This document shows positions 1 through 8,200 of a stretch of 15,958 bases of DNA, one piece after another. This stretch comes from Deltaproteobacteria bacterium. GTDB lineage: Bacteria > Myxococcota_A > UBA796. A program made the translations under genes and the position numbers. The stretch spans positions 1 through 15,958 of the forward strand of contig PALY01000153.1 of the NCBI GenBank assembly GCA_002707085.1, in the 5' to 3' direction. The stretch's first letter is position 1; each line of letters begins with the position of its first letter. The notes below the pieces were generated by a model. The model ran no database searches. It was not told where the DNA came from and saw only the letters and a program-made list of their open reading frames with translations.

Positions 1-11
1 AACATCGGAAA

Positions 12-24
12 TGACGTTACGTCA
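12..24. promoter_or_regulatory. 13-bp perfect palindrome upstream of the small membrane protein genes
   Basis: The sequence TGACGT-T-ACGTCA is a perfect inverted repeat around one central base, about 40 bases before the first small gene. It could be an operator or just the tail of an upstream gene: two frames stay open from the window edge, one ending in TAA at 38-40 and one in TAG at 49-51, and I cannot decide between them. No clear -35/-10 pair was assigned. Confidence 0.25.
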
Positions 25-64
25 AATACAAAAAAAATAACCGCAAATTAGGAGTCTCCATAAC

Positions 65-286
65 ATGATTATCAATGAAGTATTAGATACCGTAACATCT
101 ATTGCCAAGGGTGTTATTGGCTTAGGACTAAGTCTTGTTACCGTTGCACTTGTTGTAGATGTTCTCTTCCCTGGTACCACTAATATTGTTGCGAGTGTAT
201 CTGGATTGGTTGAAAGCTTTACTAGCGGGGGTCTAACTGGACTCATCGTGTTGGTGATCTTTATCGCCATTGCGAGCCGCACATAA
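65..286 (+). CDS. Small two-helix membrane protein, copy 1 (family not recognised)
   Basis: This encodes 73 aa. The start is ATG at 65 with AGGAG at 50-54, a 10-base spacing. The protein has a short polar N-terminus, a hydrophobic segment around residues 16-34, the motif DVLFPGTT near residues 32-39, a Val/Ser/Gly-rich loop, then a second hydrophobic segment around 57-70 ending in a basic SRT tail. I infer a two-helix hairpin in the inner membrane. It is clearly related to the next gene: both share (L/V)DVLFPG(T/A)T, a valine-rich stretch, and GL-x-GLI-x-L before the C-terminus. I do not recognise the family. Alternatives include a holin-like, bacteriocin-like or pilin-like small protein, but no motif decides. 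The two genes are 33 bases apart and probably co-transcribed. Confidence 0.75.
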   Translation: MIINEVLDTVTSIAKGVIGLGLSLVTVALVVDVLFPGTTNIVASVSGLVESFTSGGLTGLIVLVIFIAIASRT

Positions 287-319
287 CTTAATTCTCGCTC
301 ACTTAAAGGAGAAATAATT

Positions 320-547
320 ATGTCCTTCATTAAAGAAACAATGTCCAGCATATCCTCTTGGTTACGATCAATAACTGAGTTCGGGGTAGCACTTATACTT
401 GCTCTGGTCCTTCTCGATGTTTTATTTCCTGGTGCAACAGGAGTTGTAGAAAATATTGGGGAAATTGTAGGTCAGTTCTCGGAAAACGGGCTTGTTGGGC
501 TGATAGCTTTGTTGTTGTTCTTGTTGTTGTTCAGACAACAACAGTAG
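320..547 (+). CDS. Small two-helix membrane protein, copy 2 (paralogue of copy 1)
   Basis: This encodes 75 aa. The start is ATG at 320 with AAGGAG at 306-311, an 8-base spacing and a very strong ribosome binding site. It has an amphipathic N-terminus with two Trp/Ile-Ser turns, a hydrophobic segment around residues 20-36 running into LLDVLFPGAT, an acidic loop (VVENIGEIVGQF), then GLVGLIAL and a Leu/Phe-rich helix ending in RQQQ. Spacing and key residues match copy 1, so this is a tandem duplication that has diverged, mainly in the loop charge. The loop here is acidic, whereas that of copy 1 is Ser/Thr-rich. The function is unknown. Two consecutive good ribosome binding sites suggest that both proteins are made in quantity. 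Confidence 0.75.
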   Translation: MSFIKETMSSISSWLRSITEFGVALILALVLLDVLFPGATGVVENIGEIVGQFSENGLVGLIALLLFLLLFRQQQ

Positions 548-569
548 TATAGAACGCAATAAAATAATC

Positions 570-606
570 GGAGAGTGCATGCACGGTCATCAGGCCGTGC
601 ATCTCC
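570..606 (+). terminator. Hairpin after the small membrane protein pair
   Basis: ATGCACGG (579-586) pairs with CCGTGCAT (595-602) around an 8-base loop. GGAGA (570-574) can pair with TCTCC (602-606) if five bases bulge out and the outermost inner pair is given up. It lies 23 bases after the second stop codon, where a transcript end is expected. No run of T follows, so this is not a classic intrinsic terminator and may only protect the 3' end of the mRNA. Confidence 0.4.
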
Positions 607-1040
607 TCTTCGGTCTGACAACAAAAATTACTTGAGTTATTCAAAGCAAGCCTTGAATTTTTCGCACAAATAAATACCTACTAAACAATTCCCAGCTGTC
701 GTCTCTCGGTTAATCTCTTGGATCCCGGGAAACTATGGACCAACCAAAACCCTTACCCCCTGCGACACCCTAATAGGGCCACACTTTATTCATATCGATG
801 TCATTGTCATATAGATATATTAGTTCGATGTGGAAGAAAGACATATTCCATGGTGCACCAACCATTAGTATTTCGTTTCCAAAAACGTTTTTTTTGCTGT
901 CACTGGATACAATGTTTTCAGCGCTGGGTAAGAAGACCGCTTGAATCTATCAACGAAAAACATCCAACCTCATTTTGTAGTCTCACTTCGTTTTGGATTA
1001 TCCTAACTCCACCCTCTAGCCCACGGCGAGGTAAAAAGTG
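607..1040. other. Stretch without a convincing gene
   Basis: A 107-codon plus-strand frame (718-1041, TTG start, no ribosome binding site) is rich in Cys, His, Arg and Phe and looks spurious. Another plus frame starts with ATG at 735, meets TAA and TAG at 771-776, and reopens with a somewhat protein-like 48-codon stretch at 798-944. A minus frame near 920-1040 is also open for about 39 codons. None has supporting signals. The stretch could be decayed coding DNA, but I cannot support a specific gene. Confidence 0.5.
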
Positions 1041-1190
1041 ATGGGGCTCTACTTGCCGCTAAAGATAAAAGCAGCGGTACCCAGTAAGACTGGACCGCTG
1101 AAACACCTCGGAGAAATACCATCAGCGCTAATAATCAAACACAAGACTCTAATGTTTTACAGTTTCTTGAGCAGGGGTTCATTAAAATAA
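1041..1190 (+). CDS. Possible 49-codon leader reading frame overlapping the oxygenase gene
   Basis: ATG at 1041 is preceded by GAGGT at 1028-1032 with 8 bases between, a reasonable translation start. The frame runs 49 codons (beginning MGLYLPLKIKAAV) to TAA at 1188-1190 and overlaps the beginning of the PhyH oxygenase in another frame (one base back). It covers the hairpins at 1056-1100, so a ribosome translating it would melt them and could couple translation of the oxygenase. The peptide resembles nothing I know. It may be chance, or an old N-terminus separated by a frameshift. Confidence 0.22.
   Translation: MGLYLPLKIKAAVPSKTGPLKHLGEIPSALIIKHKTLMFYSFLSRGSLK
1056..1100 (+). promoter_or_regulatory. 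Competing hairpins just upstream of the oxygenase ribosome binding site
   Basis: Three segments can pair in two mutually exclusive ways. CCGCT (1056-1060) pairs with AGCGG (1073-1077). Alternatively CAGCGGT (1072-1078) pairs with ACCGCTG (1094-1100), extended inward by CCAGT (1081-1085) with ACTGG (1089-1093) around an AAG loop, leaving a two-base AC bulge. The second form is a 12-bp stem ending 9 bases before GGAGA at 1110-1114. The arrangement recalls an attenuator or translational switch, but no T-run follows and the downstream ribosome binding site is not itself in the stem. Confidence 0.3.
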
Positions 1191-2578
1191 CACCCGAGTT
1201 GCCGAGTGATTTTCACGAAGCAATGTACACCACTATCTCGCGAGTTTTCGAGTCTACGAACGGCGAATTCAATCCACACAACAACATTTTGCCGATGGTG
1301 CCCCAACTGTGGCAGGTACTCGACGATCCTGCGGTGCGACGTAATGTCACTGCAATACTAGGGGACAACTATTTCGTCCATGTGCATCGTCACCCGCACA
1401 TCAGCCATGGACAACCGGGAAAGAAGACACCCGCCATGCTGCAACCTTTCCATAAGGATGGGCATGCAGTAAAACCGCGACCGCGCCATCGTGAACCCTG
1501 GTGGCTGATTATGTTTTATTACCCCCAGGAAGTGACCCTGGACAATGGTCCCACTGGTTTGTTGCCCGGAACTCATCTACTACCCAAACTAGGGGGGAAA
1601 GAAGACTGGTACGACCCGCCAAAGCTGACTCAAAAGGATGAGCAGCTCCAACTAACCGACGGATATGTCCAGCCAAACGTACATCCGATGACCTGCACTG
1701 CCGGGTCCGTTGCGTTGGCACATTTCGATATCGGCCACGGTGCAATGATAAATGGTACCGAGCAGAACCGATTCGCCTGCAAGTTTGTATTCATGCGCAC
1801 TGAACGGCCTCCAAGCGGTCGCGCCGGCGTATTGCAAACAGACAATCCTGTTTCGAAACATCTATGTCAGTGGCTGGGTTACGAGACGTCGGCAAACAAT
1901 GTGATCGCTTTTGCTGATTGGCAGCGTGCCTTTGATGGGGATGACCCCCGTACTCGAGTTCAAGCCATCTATATGTCAGCGACCGTGGATAACCAGGACA
2001 AGGTACGCGATACACTATTAGGTGACATCAATCGGCATTTGCCTAGTAAAGATGGTGACTGGATTCTTGAAATCGCCGACGCCAGCAATGGGCTAGCGTT
2101 ACTAAAAGATCTCGAACCCATACAAGATCTCTTAAACCAGGACAGAGATGGCCTGTTGATAAATGGCTGCTTTGCGGCAGGTCAAACCGGCAATCCAGCG
2201 TTTGCGCAACGCCTCACTGAACTCATTAGTAACAAAAACCCTTTCGTTCAACGCCACGCGATGTCCGCCCTAGGTTTATTAGGACCAGGAGCTTATCAAG
2301 CTCAAACCATTGAAGCGTTGGACAAGATAATAAGAACGAATGATGACTGGGATCTTAAGGTATATGCGATTCAAACGCTGATCAGACAAGGGGCGATAAA
2401 AGAAACAATACCAAGCCTCGCAGTCGCAGCCCAAGACCCTCACACCTATGTCAATGCATTCGCCATAGAACAATTGTGTCGAATTGATGATGACGAGGCA
2501 CGCCGAGCTGTTCTGGAACCCTTACGTCGCCATCGCTGGATGGAGGACCCTCGATATGAACAAGGAAAAAGTCTCTAA
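1121..2578 (+). CDS. PhyH-family Fe(II)/2-oxoglutarate oxygenase with C-terminal HEAT-like repeats
   Basis: This is a cytosolic non-haem iron dioxygenase, 485 aa counted from ATC at 1121. Visible motifs are FHKDG giving the iron ligands His111 and Asp113, the distal His206 in GHGAMINGT, and Arg217, the usual 2-oxoglutarate anchor. After about residue 300 come helical repeats (for example HAMSALGLLGPGAYQ, LKVYAIQTLIRQGAIKE, YVNAFAIEQLCRID) of HEAT type, perhaps for protein contact. Start: the family N-terminus (QFLEQGFIKITPEL) lies before the first usual start codon, TTG at 1199, and the frame is open only back to TAA at 1085. ATC at 1121 sits 6 bases after GGAGA (1110-1114), so I infer ATC is either a rare start or a mutated ATG. 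If TTG 1199 is used the protein loses 26 residues. The substrate is unknown; PhyH relatives hydroxylate lipids and small metabolites. The gene overlaps the next gene by 23 bases. Confidence 0.8.
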   Translation: MSANNQTQDSNVLQFLEQGFIKITPELPSDFHEAMYTTISRVFESTNGEFNPHNNILPMVPQLWQVLDDPAVRRNVTAILGDNYFVHVHRHPHISHGQPGKKTPAMLQPFHKDGHAVKPRPRHREPWWLIMFYYPQEVTLDNGPTGLLPGTHLLPKLGGKEDWYDPPKLTQKDEQLQLTDGYVQPNVHPMTCTAGSVALAHFDIGHGAMINGTEQNRFACKFVFMRTERPPSGRAGVLQTDNPVSKHLCQWLGYETSANNVIAFADWQRAFDGDDPRTRVQAIYMSATVDNQDKVRDTLLGDINRHLPSKDGDWILEIADASNGLALLKDLEPIQDLLNQDRDGLLINGCFAAGQTGNPAFAQRLTELISNKNPFVQRHAMSALGLLGPGAYQAQTIEALDKIIRTNDDWDLKVYAIQTLIRQGAIKETIPSLAVAAQDPHTYVNAFAIEQLCRIDDDEARRAVLEPLRRHRWMEDPRYEQGKSL

Positions 2579-3368
2579 AGGTATTTTGATCGGCAAAGCT
2601 GGTGACCGAAACCTTGAAGCAGATCTCTATCTACCAGAAAAGAATGGTTTCCACAGACCTGCTTTGGTGATTGTCCACGGTGGCGGTTGGCGAAAAGGAA
2701 GCCGCAATGGGGTTAAAGGCTTTGGACTATTACTCAGCCGTTCAGGGTTCGTCTGCCTGTGTCCGTCCTATCGATTGTCGCCGGAAGCACCCTGGCCAGC
2801 TCAGATAGAAGACGTTAAATGCGCCATACGATACCTTAAGGCAAATTACGAGAAATTAGGTCTCGATCCAGAAAGAGTTGGTGTCATTGGAGATTCCGCC
2901 GGTGGTCACCTTGCCCTTATGGCGGCTGTTGCAACCGAATTTGAGGGCGCTGGTGGTCACGAAAGAATCTCCAGCGATGTCAAAGCTGTCGCATCGATGT
3001 ATGGACCAACCACTATCCAATACGGCACCGACAATGAGGGTCGCGCACTATTAATGGGGGCCGAAGCAACAGAAGAAGACTATAAAGGTGCCAGCCCACT
3101 AGAATATGACCTCAGTAACTTCCCGCCCTGCTTGTTGATACACGGCGCAGAAGATCCAGCAGTTCCGCTAGCAGAAAGCACGGTCTTTTACGAAAAGCTC
3201 GCTAACCTCGACCGCAAGGCCGAACTGCATATTTTTGCCGATGAGGGTCATGCCTTCGATCGTCGTAGCTGGTCTGAAGAAAAGATGGTGGATATTGGCG
3301 ATCCTTCATCCGTCTACGGAAAAACTGTTATCGATATAATAGATCTGTTTTTCTCAAAGTATCTCTAA
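2556..3368 (+). CDS. Alpha/beta-hydrolase, BD-FAE/esterase-lipase type
   Basis: This is a 270-aa soluble serine hydrolase without a signal peptide. The oxyanion-hole motif HGGGW is at residues 41-45, the nucleophile elbow GDSAGG at 112-117 (Ser114), the acid in GAEDPAVP (Asp200), and the catalytic His232 in DEGHAF. This is the HSL/BD-FAE esterase pattern, acting on small carboxylic esters. Start: ATG at 2556 has GGAGG at 2542-2546; a TTG further upstream (2484) lacks such support and would add 24 residues. The ribosome binding site and first codons lie inside the end of the PhyH gene, which implies translational coupling, so oxygenase and esterase probably act on the same compound. The substrate cannot be read from sequence. 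Confidence 0.88.
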   Translation: MNKEKVSKGILIGKAGDRNLEADLYLPEKNGFHRPALVIVHGGGWRKGSRNGVKGFGLLLSRSGFVCLCPSYRLSPEAPWPAQIEDVKCAIRYLKANYEKLGLDPERVGVIGDSAGGHLALMAAVATEFEGAGGHERISSDVKAVASMYGPTTIQYGTDNEGRALLMGAEATEEDYKGASPLEYDLSNFPPCLLIHGAEDPAVPLAESTVFYEKLANLDRKAELHIFADEGHAFDRRSWSEEKMVDIGDPSSVYGKTVIDIIDLFFSKYL

Positions 3369-3467
3369 GTTGTACCGAAACGATCTCTTTGTAAAGCACT
3401 TGCGACTCAAAAACTCGACTGCAAAAGAAGTGTACAATCGGTCTCTGATTCAAGCCAGAAAACACAA

Positions 3468-4004
3468 ATGCCCAGTGATCAACCTAATCTTTTATCCACC
3501 CTGACCGAATCCGAGCGGTTGGATGTCTTATCAAGAAAATATCGTCCCGCCCTGTCACGTTATTTCGGCAAACGGTTATACCAACAAGCCGACGTCGAAG
3601 ATCTGGTGCAGGAAGTACTACTGCGCCTTGCCGTACGTGGCAACGGCAGTAATATCGAACAGCCTGAAGCTTATCTAATGCGCACCGCCACCAATGTGTG
3701 GCGGGATTTTCTGCGTAAAAAGCGCACCCATGCCCAGGACTTTCATGACGAGTTTCTGGAAGAACGACATCCTAATGCGGAACTCGGTCCGGACCACGTC
3801 TTGACAGCTAAGGAGTCGGTCGAAGTAATTTTGGCCGCTCTGAATGAACTGCCGGAACGGACGCAACAGATTTTTATATTGTGCCGTGTTGAAGGCCTTC
3901 GGCAAAAGCGCGTCGCCAACCGACTCGGCATCTCGGTTAGCGCCGTTGAAAAACATATGATGAAGGCAATTGCCCATTTGGCAATCTACCTTAGTCAAAA
4001 ATGA
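3468..4004 (+). CDS. FecI-type ECF RNA polymerase sigma factor
   Basis: This encodes 178 aa, normal for FecI-like ECF sigma factors. Region 2 is at residues about 22-88, with ADVEDLVQEVLLRL (41-54) as the core-binding and -10 recognition helix. Region 4 is at about 122-172, with LPERTQQIFILCRVEG followed by the helix-turn-helix NRLGISVSAVEKHMMKAI. It directs RNA polymerase to promoters of its partner TBDR. It starts at ATG 3468, which has no strong ribosome binding site. A 99-base gap separates it from the hydrolase, so it may have its own promoter. The FecR gene starts 11 bases after its stop codon. By analogy with FecI, activity should be controlled by FecR in response to ligand binding at the receptor. 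Confidence 0.93.
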   Translation: MPSDQPNLLSTLTESERLDVLSRKYRPALSRYFGKRLYQQADVEDLVQEVLLRLAVRGNGSNIEQPEAYLMRTATNVWRDFLRKKRTHAQDFHDEFLEERHPNAELGPDHVLTAKESVEVILAALNELPERTQQIFILCRVEGLRQKRVANRLGISVSAVEKHMMKAIAHLAIYLSQK

Positions 4005-4014
4005 ACGAAAAAAG

Positions 4015-5070
4015 ATGAACCTACTAGACAACGAGAGGACGGCTAAAAAGTTAGAAGAGGTTGCTGCGTACTGGTTACTGCGCCTTGATGCGCCAGACTG
4101 TGGACCAAGCGACAGAGCCGCATTCGAAATGTGGCGTAATTCAATCCCTGAGCACGCGCAAGCATTCGATCATGCGCAACGGGCACTCGCCATGGTCGAT
4201 CAAAACCTAGGAAGCCCGGAGTTGCTGGAGCTCAGTGAGCAGGTGTTGGTAGAAACGGGTGGGTGTGAGCGTGCCAGGCAGAGAAGAACGGCTATCGGGT
4301 TTGCCACTGCTTGTATGCTGGTTATTGCCGCCGGGATATTTCAGGCTGTGGATCAACCTGGCACGGACCAGATAGCAAACGCGACGAATATCTATGAAAC
4401 CGGTATAGGTGAACGCTCCAAGGTGACCTTATCGGACGAGTCGACGGTCACGCTAAATACGAATTCACTGGTTCATGTCGACTTTACCGATAGTTCCGAG
4501 ACCCGTCGCCTTGAGCTCGTTAGAGGACAGGCGCACTTTGAGGTCCAGAAAGATTCCCGTCTGTTTGAGGTATATGCGGGAGATCAACGCATTGTAGCCC
4601 TGGGCACTGCATTTGACGTCAGACTGGATAACGAACAGGGTGTTCTAATTACTCTCGTTGAGGGAAGAATCAAAGTAGATGAAGTCAGCGAAAGCATCGT
4701 CCCCCTTATTGAGGCAAATGCCACACCTATGGAATTGACCGCTGGAGAACAGCTCATTGCCAAACCCCATACGGAACCAACCGTGCTTCACGCGGACGTG
4801 GAGCAGGTTGTTGGCTGGCGCGAAGGTCGGCTGGTATTCAGAGATGATGTCCTGCGAGATGTAATAGAAGAAATCAACCGCTACAGCGTCAGAAAACTGG
4901 TTTTGAACGATGATGTCCGTCTCGAGAACATACGGGTTGGTGGGGTATTTTCTACAGGCAACACATCGTCGTTTTTAGAAGCAATTGAGGCACTTTACCC
5001 GATAGCGGCGCTGACAGAGAACGACAATCGTATTATGCTCCACTGGCGTGATAAGACGCCCCAGAAATGA
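4015..5070 (+). CDS. FecR-type anti-sigma/sigma regulator
   Basis: This is a 351-aa inner-membrane signal transducer. The N-terminal cytosolic DUF4880-like domain (residues about 14-58, VAAYWLLRLDAP and FEMWRNSIPEHAQAFDHA) binds the sigma factor. A single membrane helix lies at about 94-112. The periplasmic FecR domain spans about 128-222 (GERSKVTLSDESTVTLNTNS, RLELVRGQAHFEV, LGTAFDVR, TLVEGRIKV), and the C-terminal STN-like part about 270-342 (RLVFRDDVLRDVIEEINRYS) should contact the receptor's STN domain. Start: ATG 4015, eleven bases after the sigma factor stop; an upstream in-frame TTG (3970) would add 15 residues and overlap that gene. Together with the sigma factor and TBDR it makes a complete cell-surface signalling system. 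Confidence 0.92.
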   Translation: MNLLDNERTAKKLEEVAAYWLLRLDAPDCGPSDRAAFEMWRNSIPEHAQAFDHAQRALAMVDQNLGSPELLELSEQVLVETGGCERARQRRTAIGFATACMLVIAAGIFQAVDQPGTDQIANATNIYETGIGERSKVTLSDESTVTLNTNSLVHVDFTDSSETRRLELVRGQAHFEVQKDSRLFEVYAGDQRIVALGTAFDVRLDNEQGVLITLVEGRIKVDEVSESIVPLIEANATPMELTAGEQLIAKPHTEPTVLHADVEQVVGWREGRLVFRDDVLRDVIEEINRYSVRKLVLNDDVRLENIRVGGVFSTGNTSSFLEAIEALYPIAALTENDNRIMLHWRDKTPQK

Positions 5071-5097
5071 TGCAAAAAATCTGTAAAAAGGGGTGAG

Positions 5098-5120
5098 GGA
5101 AAATTAAACTGTCTCGTCTT
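5098..5120 (+). promoter_or_regulatory. Candidate FecI-sigma-type promoter for the receptor gene
   Basis: GGAAAA at 5098-5103 resembles the -35 element of fecA-type promoters, and CGTCTT at 5115-5120 resembles the GTC-containing -10. The interval (11 bases) is shorter than the fecA spacing as I recall it. The position, 90-110 bases before the receptor start in the 135-base gap after fecR, is right. A small hairpin, ACTCGAG-CTC-CTTGAGT (5170-5186), lies between it and the ribosome binding site. Confidence 0.35.
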
Positions 5121-5205
5121 CATGGGGTGACAGCAGTGTAAGAACGGCTGTACTATATGGACTACCGAGACTCGAGCTCCTTGAGTATTCCTGGAGGCCG
5201 AAAAG

Positions 5206-8200
5206 TTGGGAAATGGGGGTATATGGATTGATAGACCTTCGCTAGGCTTCTCTCTAGCGCTAATTTTGTGCCTATGTACAAAGACCTATGCCGGAGATAC
5301 AGAGGAATTAGTTAGGTTCCAAATCCATGCCCAAGATCTCGGTAGTGCGCTCAATCAGTTCGCACTGCAAAGTGGCAAAGAAATTTTATTTATAGAAGAG
5401 GAAATTTCAGGCAAGGTGACCTCAGAAATTTCTGGCAATTACCAACCAACGGTAGCTCTAGAGCAGCTATTGGCAAACACAGCCTTACGTTATCGCATCA
5501 ACGACCTTGATACGATCCTTGTAGGAACTGAAATAGACATTAATGGGGAGAGAACCGATATGTCACAATCCAAGAATGTACTTCAACGACTAGCATCCGG
5601 CTTTGCCGCTGCAGTGCTAGGTACTGTAGCTTCAACCGGTACGGTGTTCGCTGCGGATGACGAAGAAGTGATAGAAGAAATAGTAGTCACGGGTATCCGT
5701 GGCAGTCTTCAGCAATCGCTGGAACGAAAGCGAAATGCAGATCATTTTGTTGACGCTATTACTGCAGAAGATATCGGGGCCTTCCCCGACCAAAACCTCG
5801 CAGAGTCTTTACAGCGTATAAGTGGCGTTGCCATAGACAGAAAATCTGGAGAGGGTGCTTTTGTCAGCGTTCGGGGGTTAGGGCCTCAATTTGTACAGGG
5901 AACCATACACGGACGGGTAGCTGCATCTAATGTTGTCCCCGGGAGTCATGATGGAGTAGGTGCAACTAATACTAAATCTCGCGCTATTGGTTTTCACCAG
6001 TTCCAGTCAGGATTAGTGCAGGCTGTTGAAGTGCATAAATCACCGCGCGCTGATCATGTCGAAGGCGGCCTCGGTGGATTTGTTGACATTATGCCGCGCA
6101 GACCTCTAGATCTAGGTAAAAGACATGCAACAATTTCCATTGATGCGACACGAAATCAGCTGGCAGATGATACTGCACCAGGCGTGTTTGCGCTGTTCAG
6201 TGACGTCTTAACAGATAATCTTGGATTCATGGTATCAGCTCAGTGGGATAATCGATATTTTCGCACTGATACCTATAGAGGTTGGGGCCATGTCTTTCGC
6301 GCGGTAAAGGCTAATGGCGTGGATATGGGTTCAGGCTACTACCCGCAGCAGATAAACGCAGAAGTGCATTGGCAAGATCGTGACCGTCTAAATTTATCTT
6401 CTTCTGTGCAGTTCCAGCCATCTGATATCGTCGATATCACGCTGGACCTGCTCTATACCGATATCACAAATTCGGAAACGCACCTCAACGAGTCCTGGCG
6501 TCTGCAACAAGGTAATTCGAGAATTACTGCTGCTGATTCAATAACGGATAACGGGACAATAGTTTTTACGAAGATTACCACCTCGGGCGCAGGGTTGTTT
6601 GTTCAACACAATACGGAAGAAGTTAGTGCTGAAACGTTAAATGCTGGCCTAAATATGAAGGTGCAGCTTACAGACAACCTTACTCTTAATCTCGATGCGT
6701 CAGCTTCCGAAACTGAAGCTCCGATTACGAACCGTGACGCCATGATGCGAAATACTATGACACAGATGGCATATGACAAATATGGGTCTGGTGGTCTACC
6801 TTCGATGACAACCACATCTCCAATATCTTCAGAAGACCATTTCAAGGTTGTTAAACAGTCTATACAGTCACACATAGTAGATGATCGAAATTCACAATTC
6901 AGATTAGATCTGACCTATGAGGCTGATGGAGAATGGCTCAAAACAGTTCAAGTTGGCGCGCGAGCCTATCGACAAGACCGTCGAGACAGAGCGCGATATC
7001 TGAATAGTAAAGCCTGGATTAATAAACCCATAACAGACTTCGGCGGTGGCGTAGCTCATGCCGCGGGTCCGAATTGGATGTCTTCTAGCCTTGGTATAAA
7101 TGTGCCAACAGGCGGGATGCTTCCCAACTATGCATTTCTGCAAAATGCACTCATGACGAGACCAGATGAGGTTAGAGCAGGAAAAGGTTTCAATACGGGT
7201 GCTGGACGATCTATAGACGAGTATAACTCAGGAAGGTTTAACGAGGATCTAAACCACGACGATGATGGTAATGCGATATATGCCATGATCAGTTTTGGTG
7301 GGGAACTCGATAGCGGCATCCCTTATTCTGGAAACATTGGAGTGCGCTATGTGGATAATAGCACCGGATCTAACGGAGAAATCACAGTTCCAGAATCCTT
7401 TGATTATTCCGACCCTTCAGATCCCTCAGTTGTGCTTTCACAACCGACATACACAGACATCTACCATGACTACACGAGGACTCTACCCTCACTAAATTTA
7501 CGGTTCGATCCCACGGATGAAATTGTTGTGAGATTCTCCGCAGCCAAAGTGATGAGTAGACCCAGGTATCTTGATTTGAGTCCCAGACTAACCGTCCAAG
7601 TGCGACCGCGAACAATGCGTGGTGGCAACGGCAGTCTTGATCCAACAACAGCGACACAATTAGACCTAGCAGTAGAATGGTATTTCGCTGACTTCTCGAT
7701 CGCATCGATTGGTCTTTTTACGAAAGATATCGAATCTTTTGTGCAGCCTGAACAAACAGCAACTCCATTTCCTAATGTTACAGATCCAGAAACTGGACAA
7801 CCATTGGTACTAACAGCATTTAGACCTCTAAACACCGGAAAATCTGATATTGTTGGCATCGAAATGGCGTTCCAGCGCACCTTTGCAGATATCCTACCAG
7901 AGCCTTTTGATGGACTGGGAGTGATTGCGAATTGGACCTATATTGACTCCAGTTCCGATTTTGAGAATGATAATACTGCTCAAGCCTATGGTGTTCCCGG
8001 CCTATCCGAGAACACGATAAACCTGTCTGTGTTTTATGAGAAAGGTCCATGGAATGGTCGGCTATCCTACAATTATAGAGATGACTTCCTTGATGTCATT
8101 GCAGATGGCCAAGGCAACCCACTGTTCGTTAATAGCTATGACCAGTGGGATGCGTCAGTAAACTATTCACTAACTGATAATTTTACTATTACTGCACAAG

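Noticed and set aside
22..351. 109-codon minus-strand frame across the small membrane proteins
   Set aside because: It is antisense to two plus-strand genes that have strong ribosome binding sites and matching paralogous sequence.
718..1041. 107-codon plus-strand frame before the oxygenase
   Set aside because: It has a TTG start without a ribosome binding site, is heavy in Cys, His, Arg and Phe, and has no recognisable domain. It is probably a chance frame.
2484..2555. Upstream TTG start for the alpha/beta-hydrolase
   Set aside because: It has no good ribosome binding site and would lengthen the overlap with the oxygenase gene; ATG 2556 has GGAGG at suitable spacing.
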